Part shown: positions 35,769-42,856 of the stretch, in pieces
Layout of the letters: each line of letters starts with the position of its first letter
How positions within the stretch are numbered: the stretch's first letter is position 1
Source of the DNA: an uncultured Eubacteriales bacterium
Lineage (GTDB): Bacteria > Bacillota > Clostridia > Christensenellales > Aristaeellaceae
DNA: 64,000 nucleotides
Reading direction: 5' to 3'
NCBI GenBank assembly: GCA_902767565.1
Contig: CACXHY010000010.1
Span: 1-64,000 of the forward strand
Translations under genes and position numbers: made by a program
The notes under the pieces: model-generated
Told to the model about the DNA's origin: nothing
Databases searched by the model: none
What the model saw: only the letters and a program-made list of their open reading frames with translations

Positions 35769-36695
35769 TCAGCCGCGCGGCTCGAGCCCGAATTCCTCGG
35801 GCCGAAAGCGCGGACAGACGTTTTCCTTGGTTGCGATGACGGCGGAGGCGAGGCGCGTTCCAATCTCGCAGGCCTCCGCGATGGGCTTGCCGTAGGTCAG
35901 GCCGATGGCGACCCCAGCGAAGAAGGCGTCCCCCGCGCCGGTGGTGTCGATCACATCCACGCGCTGGGACGGACAGAAGCCGGCATCCCCCGTTGCGTCT
36001 GCCCACACCGCGCCGTTGCTGCCCAGGGTCACCACGATGCGCGGGATGCCGGCCTGGCTGAGCCGCTCGCAAAGGATCCCCTCCAGCTGCTCATGGGTGA
36101 TGCCGGCATAGTCCTCGGAGAAGAGCAGGCCCGCCTCCTGCACGTTGCAGACCACGCAGCCGGTGCGCTGCAGCAGGTCGCGCCGCTCCATGGCGATGGA
36201 CATGTTGGACACCACCGCGTACACGGTTTTTCCGTATCGGGCGGCCAGGTCAAAGATGCGCTTGAGGAGCCCGGCCTCCATATCGATCTCCACCACCACG
36301 CTGTCCGCGCCGCCGATGATCTCGTCGCCGCGGGCGTCCAGGATCTCGCCGATGGCACTGAGATCCGGCCGCTTGGAGATGGAGGCGATCACATCGCCGC
36401 TGTTGTCGAAGACCGCCAGCCAGGTGCCCATGCCGTCTGGGCGGCGCTGGATGTAATCGGTGTTCACCTTGTGACGCTTCAGCTTCTCCACGACCTCGTT
36501 GCCGGTGCCGCTCTCGTCCACCACGCTGACAAAGGTCGGGCGCAGCTCCACGTTCGCGATGTCCTCGACGACGTTGCGGCTGACGCCTCCGTGGGTCTGG
36601 GTCACCCGACCCACGTTGCGCCCGCCGGGCACATACTTGCTGACGGGATAGCCCTTGATGTCGATCAGCACGGCTCCGAATACCACGATGCCCAC
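35769..36695 (-). CDS. PfkB family carbohydrate/nucleoside kinase
   Basis: A 308-residue ribokinase-fold enzyme. The N-terminal signature is VVFGAVLIDIKGYP with GGRNVGRVTQTHGGVSRNV, and the C-terminal signature VIDTTGAGDAFFAG carries the catalytic base D256. Ribokinase, adenosine or pseudouridine kinase activities are all possible; the opening strand is reminiscent of pseudouridine kinases. Pairing with a deaminase-fold gene hints at nucleoside use, which is inference. Confidence 0.88.
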   Translation of the reverse strand: MGIVVFGAVLIDIKGYPVSKYVPGGRNVGRVTQTHGGVSRNVVEDIANVELRPTFVSVVDESGTGNEVVEKLKRHKVNTDYIQRRPDGMGTWLAVFDNSGDVIASISKRPDLSAIGEILDARGDEIIGGADSVVVEIDMEAGLLKRIFDLAARYGKTVYAVVSNMSIAMERRDLLQRTGCVVCNVQEAGLLFSEDYAGITHEQLEGILCERLSQAGIPRIVVTLGSNGAVWADATGDAGFCPSQRVDVIDTTGAGDAFFAGVAIGLTYGKPIAEACEIGTRLASAVIATKENVCPRFRPEEFGLEPRG

Positions 36696-36767
36696 GTTCC
36701 TGCCTCCTCACCGCGATTTGTCAGACCGGAGTCTGTTTTTCAGTGTCCTTCTATGACAGCGTTCCCT

Positions 36768-36834
36768 TGCGCCCCATCACACTTTTCCCTTCCCGGGGGA
36801 AGATGGAGAAGAGCGCGCGCCTGCTGACCGCACC
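36768..36834 (+). repeat. Dispersed intergenic repeat, copy 4
   Basis: Reads GCGCCCCATCACACTTTTCC, CTTCCCGGGGGAAGATGGAG and AAGAGCGCGCGCCTGCTGACCG, the same block order as copies 1 and 2 with a degenerate GC palindrome. The downstream GATCCGTGCGGGT matches CATCCGTGCGGGT near copy 1. Confidence 0.65.
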
Positions 36835-36926
36835 CATCCTGTGCGGCTCTCATCGAAGACGGCCGTTTCGTACGATCCTGCTCATCGATCCGTGCGGGTA
36901 TGCAGACAGACAGAACAGTTGATGCC

Positions 36927-36954
36927 ATTATAGCATCTTTTCGCGAATTGGCAA
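36927..36954 (-). promoter_or_regulatory. Promoter of the PfkB-deaminase operon
   Basis: TTGCCA and TATAAT with a 16-bp spacer and extended -10 TGC. Confidence 0.8.
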
Positions 36955-36975
36955 TCGCCCCCAGCGAGAGGGATC

Positions 36976-37002
36976 AAAAAACCTCCCCGGGATGCAGGGA
37001 GG
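36976..37002 (-). terminator. Terminator after the peptidoglycan-binding gene
   Basis: Minus strand CCTCCC...GGGGAGG stem followed by TTTTTT. Confidence 0.85.
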
Positions 37003-37027
37003 CTGGGATCGTGTTCGGTCGGAAGGA

Positions 37028-38716
37028 TCAATCGACGGTCTCGCCCGTCAGTTCCTTCCACTTGTTGCGGATCGTGCGCTGGTTGGAGACGCCGTAGTTT
37101 GGGTCGTTCTTTTTGCACTCATCCATGTCGCGGAGGAAGTGCACGCACAGGTGGCCGTTGAAGCCGTTGTCCTTGATGGAGCCCGACAGGTGCGGCATGT
37201 CGTGGGTGGAGGCCAAGGTCCACACGCCGTTGGGAAGGCGCACATACACGGCCTTCTGGTCCCAGGTGTTCTTGTTGCCGAAGGCGCGGACCATCACCTG
37301 CGTATCTTGCAGGGTCAGGGGTTCGGCGTCGGCGTGGCGGCCCAGGGACAGCAGGCGCAGCTTCCAGCTCAGACCGGTCGCGGGATCGTAGACGAGGATG
37401 GTCTGACCGCTTTTCAGCGTGGGCTTGACATCGTTGAACCAATGCAGCAGCTTGATCTCCCCCACCTCGGAGGCCGCCATCCGGCCGGCGTTCGCGGGGG
37501 CCGGCGTCGGATCGGGGCCGGGGCCCACGCAGTTGCCGGAGTAGAGGGCCGTCAGTGTGTCGGGGCCCGCGATGCCGTCCACATAGAGGCGGTTCCTCTT
37601 CTGGAAAGCGCGCACCGCGGTGTCTGTGGCATTGTCAAAGCGTCCGTTGATGGTCACCGTGTAGCCCAGGGCTTTCAGGGAGGTCTGCATCTGGGTCACG
37701 GCGCTGCCGGAGGAGCCCAGCTTCAGGTACTGATTGGTGGACTTCTGCAGCGCTTTCTGATTGGGCGCCACCGTGGCGCTGACGGAGACCGACGCGGAGG
37801 CCGGGGCGGAGGATGTGAAGAGCCGCCCGTAGGTCTTGCTGCCCGCGATGCCGTCCGCCTTCAGACCGCAGCGCACCTGGAAGGTCGTCACCGCGTCCTT
37901 GGTCTTCTGGTCGTAGGTGCCTGTCAGAGCGCCGGTATAGTAGCCCAGCTGCTGCAGCCGGGTCTGCAGGGAGATCACGTCCGCGCCGCTGTCTCCGGGC
38001 CGCAGGGTGCGGGAGGGGCGGGCGGGCATGCTGCCGTCGGCCGACACGGCGGAGGTCGTTCTTGCGGAAGCTGCGGGCTGAGCCGCCTGGGAGTTTCCGG
38101 ACGAGGAAGCCGTGTGATCAGACAGATATCTCGTGGCTGCGGCTACCGTATTGTCGGATCCCAGTGCGCCCTCGATGCGCTGAAGGGTCTTCCAGCCGGC
38201 TTTTCCGTCCTGCGCGAGGCCGGATGCCTTCTGGAAGGCGCATACCGCACTGCGGGTGCCGGAGCCGAAGCGGCCGTCGATGGAGCCGGTGTAGTAGCCC
38301 AGCTTGTGCAAAGCCGCCTGGAGCAGCTGCACCCGGGGTCCGTTCTGCCCGCGCTCAATGGTGGCGTAATCGCCGCTGAACCATCCGTTGGCCGTGGCGG
38401 TTTGCCCGGCGGAGTCGCCGGTGTTGGCCTTCGCGACGGTGTAGAGTTTCTTCTGGGTCAGCACTCCGGCGTAACCGTCCACCGTCAGCCCGTAGGTCCT
38501 CTGGAAGCTGCGGACGGCCTGCTCCGTCTTCGCGCCGTATTGTCCGTCCAGCGCGCCGACGTCGTAGCCCAGGCTCTTCAGCGCGGTCTGCAGCCTGAGG
38601 ACCTCGGGTCCCGTGTCGCCGGGCCGCAGCTTTGTATAGGTCTCGGCTGAGGCGGCGGTCAGCGCGATCACGGCGATCATCAGGATCGCAAGCGCTGTCA
38701 GAATCCTTTTCTTCAT
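37028..38716 (-). CDS. Exported protein with four peptidoglycan-binding repeats and a C-terminal conserved domain
   Basis: A 562-residue secreted protein with a signal peptide (cleavage near ASA, residue 24). Four PG_binding_1 repeats lie at about 27-92, 117-182, 235-300 and 328-392, each with LGYxxGxxDGxxGxxTxxAVxxFQ. Pro/Ser/Ala linkers separate them. Residues about 415-562 form a separate domain (GEIKLLHWFND, SLGRHADAEPLT, NGHLCVHFLRD) found in clostridial wall proteins; the His/Cys segment recalls an L,D-transpeptidase-like active site, but I cannot assign activity. Confidence 0.9.
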   Translation of the reverse strand: MKKRILTALAILMIAVIALTAASAETYTKLRPGDTGPEVLRLQTALKSLGYDVGALDGQYGAKTEQAVRSFQRTYGLTVDGYAGVLTQKKLYTVAKANTGDSAGQTATANGWFSGDYATIERGQNGPRVQLLQAALHKLGYYTGSIDGRFGSGTRSAVCAFQKASGLAQDGKAGWKTLQRIEGALGSDNTVAAATRYLSDHTASSSGNSQAAQPAASARTTSAVSADGSMPARPSRTLRPGDSGADVISLQTRLQQLGYYTGALTGTYDQKTKDAVTTFQVRCGLKADGIAGSKTYGRLFTSSAPASASVSVSATVAPNQKALQKSTNQYLKLGSSGSAVTQMQTSLKALGYTVTINGRFDNATDTAVRAFQKRNRLYVDGIAGPDTLTALYSGNCVGPGPDPTPAPANAGRMAASEVGEIKLLHWFNDVKPTLKSGQTILVYDPATGLSWKLRLLSLGRHADAEPLTLQDTQVMVRAFGNKNTWDQKAVYVRLPNGVWTLASTHDMPHLSGSIKDNGFNGHLCVHFLRDMDECKKNDPNYGVSNQRTIRNKWKELTGETVD

Positions 38717-38764
38717 GGATCATCGCTCCCGGTTTCGTGGAATGGGGAATAAACTGACAGCCAT

Positions 38765-38793
38765 ACTATACCATACTGTTGTGGATTTGTAAA
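38765..38793 (-). promoter_or_regulatory. Promoter of the peptidoglycan-binding gene
   Basis: TTTACA and TATAGT, 17-bp spacer, TGG extended -10. Confidence 0.75.
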
Positions 38794-38823
38794 GAATTAT
38801 TTCAATTCTGTTACAATTCTTTG

Positions 38824-39492
38824 TCAATATTTGTTTTCATCGAGGTGTTTTCCAAACAAGGAGAACAGATCCCCGGGCTGCCGCAGGAGGACGGCGGCGC
38901 CGCTCCCTGTCAGTTCCTCCGTCGTCCGGAAGCCCCAGAGAGCGCCAACGGGGCGCATTCCGGCCGCGACGGCGCAGGTCATGTCCACCGCCGTGTCGCC
39001 CAGGTAGAGGAAGTCGCAAGGTGCGATGCCCAGCTCGTCCGCCATGGCCAGGGCCGCCGCCGGATCGGGCTTGACGGGAACGCCGGGCAGCTGGCCCCGC
39101 ACGGCGGCGAAATCGATCCCCGGGAAAAAATTAGAGACCACAAGGCGGGTGTCAGCATCCGGCTTGTTCGACAGAACGCAGAGGATGGCGCCCGCCTCCC
39201 GCAGGGCGCGCAGGGTCTCCGGCATGCCCGCATAGGGCCGGCTGCGGACGAGGCTGTGGCTCTGGTACCAGCGCTGGTACTCCTGCCGCACCGACTCCGC
39301 GAGCGCGGGGCAGTCCTTCGTCACTCGGCGGCTGAGTACCTTCGCGCCGTTGCCCACGAATGTGCGGTAGGCGTCGGCGGGGTATTCTCCCAGCCCGTGC
39401 AGGCGCAGGGAGCGGTTCATGGCGTCGCTGATATCCGCCAGGGTGTCCACGAGGGTGCCGTCCAGGTCAAAGAGGATCGCCCGTGTCGTCAT
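38824..39492 (-). CDS. HAD-family hydrolase, phosphoglycolate phosphatase-like
   Basis: A 222-residue HAD phosphatase. The nucleophile motif is ILFDLDGTLVDT (first Asp attacks the phosphate), motif II is CVLSNKPD, motif III lysine lies in GVPVKPDP, and motif IV is YLGDTAVDM. The cap is helical, as in Gph-type enzymes that detoxify 2-phosphoglycolate or similar. ATG 39492 follows GGAGGCGAGACA and overlaps the helicase end by 26 bp, so the two are translationally coupled. Confidence 0.93.
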   Translation of the reverse strand: MTTRAILFDLDGTLVDTLADISDAMNRSLRLHGLGEYPADAYRTFVGNGAKVLSRRVTKDCPALAESVRQEYQRWYQSHSLVRSRPYAGMPETLRALREAGAILCVLSNKPDADTRLVVSNFFPGIDFAAVRGQLPGVPVKPDPAAALAMADELGIAPCDFLYLGDTAVDMTCAVAAGMRPVGALWGFRTTEELTGSGAAVLLRQPGDLFSLFGKHLDENKY

Positions 39493-41767
39493 TGTCTCGC
39501 CTCCAGAATTCAAGCAGGGCCGGCTCCGGGTCGCCGTCCGTGACGCGCCAGTGGGCCGGACACAGGGAGCGGATATCGGCGCGGGCGTACCGGTCATCCA
39601 GCAGGAGCACCACGCCCCGATCCGAGGAGGAACGGATCACACGGCCCGCCGCCTGGGTCACCCGCTGCATGCCGGGCAGGACGTAGGCATAGCGGAAGCC
39701 GTCCATGCCCCGGGCGGCGTACCAGTCGCGCAGGCTGTCCCGGAAGACGCCCACCTGGGGCAGGCCGATGCCCACCACCGCCACCCCGTCCAGGCAGTCG
39801 CCGGGCAGGTCGATCCCCTCGCCGAAGACGCCGCCCAGCACGCACAGGGCCAGCACCGGCTCCGTTCTCAGCCGGAAGGGCAGGATGAAGAGCTCCCGCT
39901 CCTCCAGCGTCATGCCCTGACGCTGCGCCCTGAAGGGGATGTCCAGCTGCTTTGCCGTCATCTCCATGTAGGCGTAGCTGGGAAAGAACGCCATGTACCG
40001 CCCCGGATGCGCGGTGACCATCGCCGCGATCGCGTCGGCGATCTGCCGGACGGAGGATCCGCGGCGCCGGTACCGCGTGTCGACCGGCACCCGGTGCACC
40101 AGCAGGTTTTCGGGCGGGAAGGGCGACGGGACGGAGAAGCAGGCGTCCTCCTCTCCCCCGCCCAGGAGCGTCCTCGTGTCCGCGAGGGGCTCCAGCGTGG
40201 CCGAGAAGCAGACGGCGCCTCGGCTGCTCTCCGTCATCCGGGCAAAATATCCGCCCACGCCCAGCGCCTGCAGCGTCACGACCGGATGTCGTCCGCCCTC
40301 CCACAGGGCCGCGTGGTCGGTGACGGTGTCCCCGGCGGCGCGGAGGAAGCGCAGGAGATCCCCCGCGAACTCCTTCATGCCATCGATCCCTTCGCCGTCC
40401 CGCAGGCAGTCAGGCCAGGCGGACAACACATTCTCCACCGCCCCGGTCAGCTCCTCCGGGAGGGTCTCCAGGCGGCCTTCGCCCTGCCCGTCGGCGGGGA
40501 TGCTGTCCACAGCGCGCAGCAGGGCCGTCATGGCGCGGTACATGGGTGATTTGCGCCCGAAGCGGCGGCCGACCTCCGTGCGGAGCGCTGCAGCGCGGCG
40601 GCCGTCCACGGTGCCGGAAAGCATGTCGCGCAGGCGTTCCTCCAGGTGGTGCGCCTCGTCGATCAGCAGCGTGACGGGGACGCATCGGTCGAAGATCCGC
40701 TGCAGGTGAACGCCCGGGTCGAAGGCGTAATTGTAGTCGCAGATCACCAGATCCGCCGCCTCGCACAGGCTTAGGCTAAGCTCGAAGGGGCAGAGCGCGT
40801 GGGCCTCCGCCTCGGCCAGGATCTCCTCCCCGGTCCATCGATCCCGCAGCAGGAGCGCCTCGATGACCTCCGTGTCCCGCAGAAAATGGCCCTTCGCACG
40901 GGGGCAGTGCTCCGGATCGCAGCGCATGGGGCTCATGGGGCAGACCCGCTCCTTCGCGTCCAGCACCACCGTCCACAGGGGCAAAGAGGACATGCGGTCG
41001 AGGGCGTCCAGGGGGCCCTGGCGCTGGGTGGTGCGGGCGGTGAGATAGAAGACCTTCTCCGTCAGCCCCTCCCCCAGCGCCTTCAGCGCGGGAAACAGGG
41101 CGGCGCAGGATTTCCCGGTGCCGGTGGGCATGGAGGCGAAGAGCCGCTTCCGCCTGCGGATGGCCGTGTAGCACTGGGCGGCCATCTCCCGCTGGCCCGG
41201 GCGCCAGGTCTCATAGGGGAAGGCAAGCGTCTTCAGCGCGGCGTCCCTCTTCTCCCGGTGCCGCAGCAGCAGGTCCCGGCGGCGGAGCCAGTTCCCCAGC
41301 AGCTCTTCGAAGGCCTCCGCACAGGCCGGGGCGGTCATGGGCTCATCGAAGACGCGGCGTTCGGCACCGGTTCGGTCCACATAGGCCACGCGGATCGTCA
41401 GCCGCTCCGCGCCGCCGGTGACGCAGAGGATGTGCCCGTAGACCACCGCCTGCAGCCTGTGGGCGGGCACCGGCTCCTCCGGCAGGTCCTCGCCCTGCCA
41501 CAGCTTGATCTCCTCGATGACGGGCACGTCGGCGTCCAGGAAGGCGTCCATGCGGCCGGCAATGACCAGCTCCGTTTCGCCGCCGTCGAGAGGCAGGGTC
41601 AGCTTCAGCGGCACCTCCGCCCGCCAGCCCTCGGGCAGCCCCGCCTGCCGCGCCTTGTGGCCCAGCATGCCCTCCTGCATGTCCCGCAGGGAGCCGCCGG
41701 GGGTGATGTCCTCGCCGCGATGGGTGAACTCCACCAGGGCGCGGACGGAGATGCGTTCGGTCGTCAC
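39467..41767 (-). CDS. DinG/XPD-like ATP-dependent helicase with N-terminal PD-(D/E)XK nuclease-like domain
   Basis: A 766-residue superfamily 2 helicase. Walker A is MPTGTGKS (213-220) and the DEAH box LLIDEAHHLEE. Four cysteines between them (CPMSPMRCDPEHC...CPF) fit the iron-sulfur cluster of XPD/DinG. C-terminal motifs include FSATLEPL, GGVFGEGIDLPGD and QAAGRVIRSSSDRG. The first 160 residues contain GRMDAFLD...EEIKLW, a PD-(D/E)XK-like active site (D74, E86, K88) as in Cas4/RecB-type nucleases. A role in DNA repair or processing is likely. Confidence 0.92.
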   Translation of the reverse strand: MTTERISVRALVEFTHRGEDITPGGSLRDMQEGMLGHKARQAGLPEGWRAEVPLKLTLPLDGGETELVIAGRMDAFLDADVPVIEEIKLWQGEDLPEEPVPAHRLQAVVYGHILCVTGGAERLTIRVAYVDRTGAERRVFDEPMTAPACAEAFEELLGNWLRRRDLLLRHREKRDAALKTLAFPYETWRPGQREMAAQCYTAIRRRKRLFASMPTGTGKSCAALFPALKALGEGLTEKVFYLTARTTQRQGPLDALDRMSSLPLWTVVLDAKERVCPMSPMRCDPEHCPRAKGHFLRDTEVIEALLLRDRWTGEEILAEAEAHALCPFELSLSLCEAADLVICDYNYAFDPGVHLQRIFDRCVPVTLLIDEAHHLEERLRDMLSGTVDGRRAAALRTEVGRRFGRKSPMYRAMTALLRAVDSIPADGQGEGRLETLPEELTGAVENVLSAWPDCLRDGEGIDGMKEFAGDLLRFLRAAGDTVTDHAALWEGGRHPVVTLQALGVGGYFARMTESSRGAVCFSATLEPLADTRTLLGGGEEDACFSVPSPFPPENLLVHRVPVDTRYRRRGSSVRQIADAIAAMVTAHPGRYMAFFPSYAYMEMTAKQLDIPFRAQRQGMTLEERELFILPFRLRTEPVLALCVLGGVFGEGIDLPGDCLDGVAVVGIGLPQVGVFRDSLRDWYAARGMDGFRYAYVLPGMQRVTQAAGRVIRSSSDRGVVLLLDDRYARADIRSLCPAHWRVTDGDPEPALLEFWRRDNDDTGDPL

Positions 41768-41802
41768 GGCGGGAGCCTCCTTTCGCGGTGCTTTCTGATT
41801 GG

Positions 41803-41831
41803 ATTATAGCACGGAGGGAGCGGGAGAGCAA
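41803..41831 (-). promoter_or_regulatory. Promoter of the helicase-phosphatase operon
   Basis: TTGCTC and TATAAT, 17-bp spacer, extended -10 TGC. Confidence 0.75.
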
Positions 41832-42058
41832 ACGGAAGGCGATGAAGAATGGAGAATGAAGAGCGAGAAACGAAGAATGTCCGGTTTGATGTGCGGGACG
41901 CGGGGCGGCTGGTGACACGGATAGAGCGATGGGGTGATCTGCGAGAGAAAAGCGCCGGGGTCGGCGGCGCTTGTGGAGGCGTTGAAGGGTAGGTTTGGGG
42001 TCAGTCCAGCCAGCTGTCGTCGTCGCCGTAGACGGCGGCGGAGTCTACATAATGGAGA
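41832..42058. other. Intergenic region before the MazEF-like locus
   Basis: Starts with purine-rich, low-complexity sequence (AATGGAGAATGAAGAGCG) and shows no convincing gene. A short leftward open frame ending at 42001 (31 codons, ...YVDSAAVYGDDDSWLD) overlaps the antisense of the mazE 5' end. Confidence 0.4.
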
Positions 42059-42307
42059 TTGTTCTCTACGCAGTACATCAAACCGTGGGGCAACAGTCAG
42101 GGCATCCGTCTTCCCAAGGCGCTGCTGTAAGAGGCCGGGATCCGGGTCGACGACGTCCTGCAGGTGCGTGTCGAGGGGCGCGCCATTATGCTGACGCCGG
42201 GTTTTCAGCACCGCTCGCTTCGGGAACGGGCCGCTGTCTACGGCGGCAGTCTCGATCTCAGCGATGAACTGGACTGGGGCGATCCGGCCGGGAACGAGGC
42301 GTGGTGA
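42059..42307 (+). pseudogene. MazE/AbrB-like antitoxin interrupted by an in-frame stop
   Basis: Reading from TTG 42059, the frame gives FSTQYIKPWGNSQGIRLPK ALL, the classic MazE DNA-binding start, then TAA at 42128-42130. The same frame resumes at once with EAGIRVDDVLQVRVEGRAIM and runs to TGA 42305-42307, ending in DLSDELDWGD, the acidic toxin-binding tail. Removing the stop would give a normal antitoxin of about 81 residues. A single substitution (GAA or CAA to TAA) explains it. The start itself is uncertain because the GGAG upstream is too close. Confidence 0.8.
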
Positions 42308-42615
42308 TGAAAAACGCAGAGCAGGGGGACATCCTCCGCGTCAGCGGCATCCCGTTTGCCGTCATGGTCGTCAGCAACTACTTTTTCTGCGGATCCGGCA
42401 AGGCAATCGTCTGCCCTGTGATGCCGCAGGCCACAGCCGGAGCGCTGCATATCCCCGTTGAGACGCCCCAGCTGAAGGGCTTTGTCCTTTGCGAACAAGT
42501 GAAGTATCTTGATCTCGACAGGCACTCCTTCAGCAGGATCGGCGGAACCGGGTATCACACCGTGATGGATGTCTCCGACGCCGTCATGGGAATGTTCGAC
42601 TATCAGACGGTGTGA
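42307..42615 (+). CDS. MazF/PemK-like endoribonuclease toxin
   Basis: A 102-residue protein of the MazF/PemK family, which cleaves single-stranded mRNA. The N-terminal QGDILRVSG strand, the GKAIVCPVMPQ segment and HIPVETPQLKGFVLCEQVKYLDLDRH match the family along its whole length; no lesion is visible. ATG 42307 overlaps the mazE TGA (TGATG), the usual arrangement in toxin-antitoxin operons. Its cognate antitoxin is broken upstream. Confidence 0.9.
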   Translation: MKNAEQGDILRVSGIPFAVMVVSNYFFCGSGKAIVCPVMPQATAGALHIPVETPQLKGFVLCEQVKYLDLDRHSFSRIGGTGYHTVMDVSDAVMGMFDYQTV

Positions 42616-42705
42616 TACCGGCGTACGGGCTTACACCGTGATCCCCGGTACCGGGATGACAGGATCGCATCCGTGGCTTTCTTCTGTATTTTCAGACCCG
42701 GCGCG

Positions 42706-42735
42706 TTGACAATGGCGGCGCGCCTTTGCTATAAT
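42706..42735 (+). promoter_or_regulatory. Promoter of the ilv operon
   Basis: Perfect TTGACA and TATAAT, 18-bp spacer, extended -10 TGC. The leader to ilvB is about 115 nt. Confidence 0.88.
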
Positions 42736-42799
42736 GGAGCCTGTTCCGTGGCTTCACGCAGAAATACGCGCTCCGGTCTCACGGCGGACGCGGATTTTT

Positions 42800-42822
42800 G
42801 TTGCCGCGGCAACCCGTTTTTC
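42800..42822 (+). terminator. Possible attenuator hairpin in the ilvB leader
   Basis: GTTGCC-GC-GGCAAC followed after three bases by TTTTTC, about 40 bp before the ilvB ATG. The stem is short (six pairs, tight loop). Confidence 0.4.
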
Positions 42823-42856
42823 TCAGCACTCTCCCCGTGAAGGAGGCTTCCGCGAT

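Larger units (their letters stand above)
36696..36975. other. Leader of the PfkB gene with dispersed repeat copy 4
   Basis: No gene seen. The leftward promoter lies at the far end, so the transcript would carry about 220 nt of leader including the repeat. Confidence 0.5.

Noticed and set aside
42001-42096. Leftward 31-codon frame ending YVDSAAVYGDDDSWLD
   Set aside because: It reads like a protein tail but has no ribosome site, is closed by a stop upstream and is antisense to the mazE 5' end; too short to call a gene.
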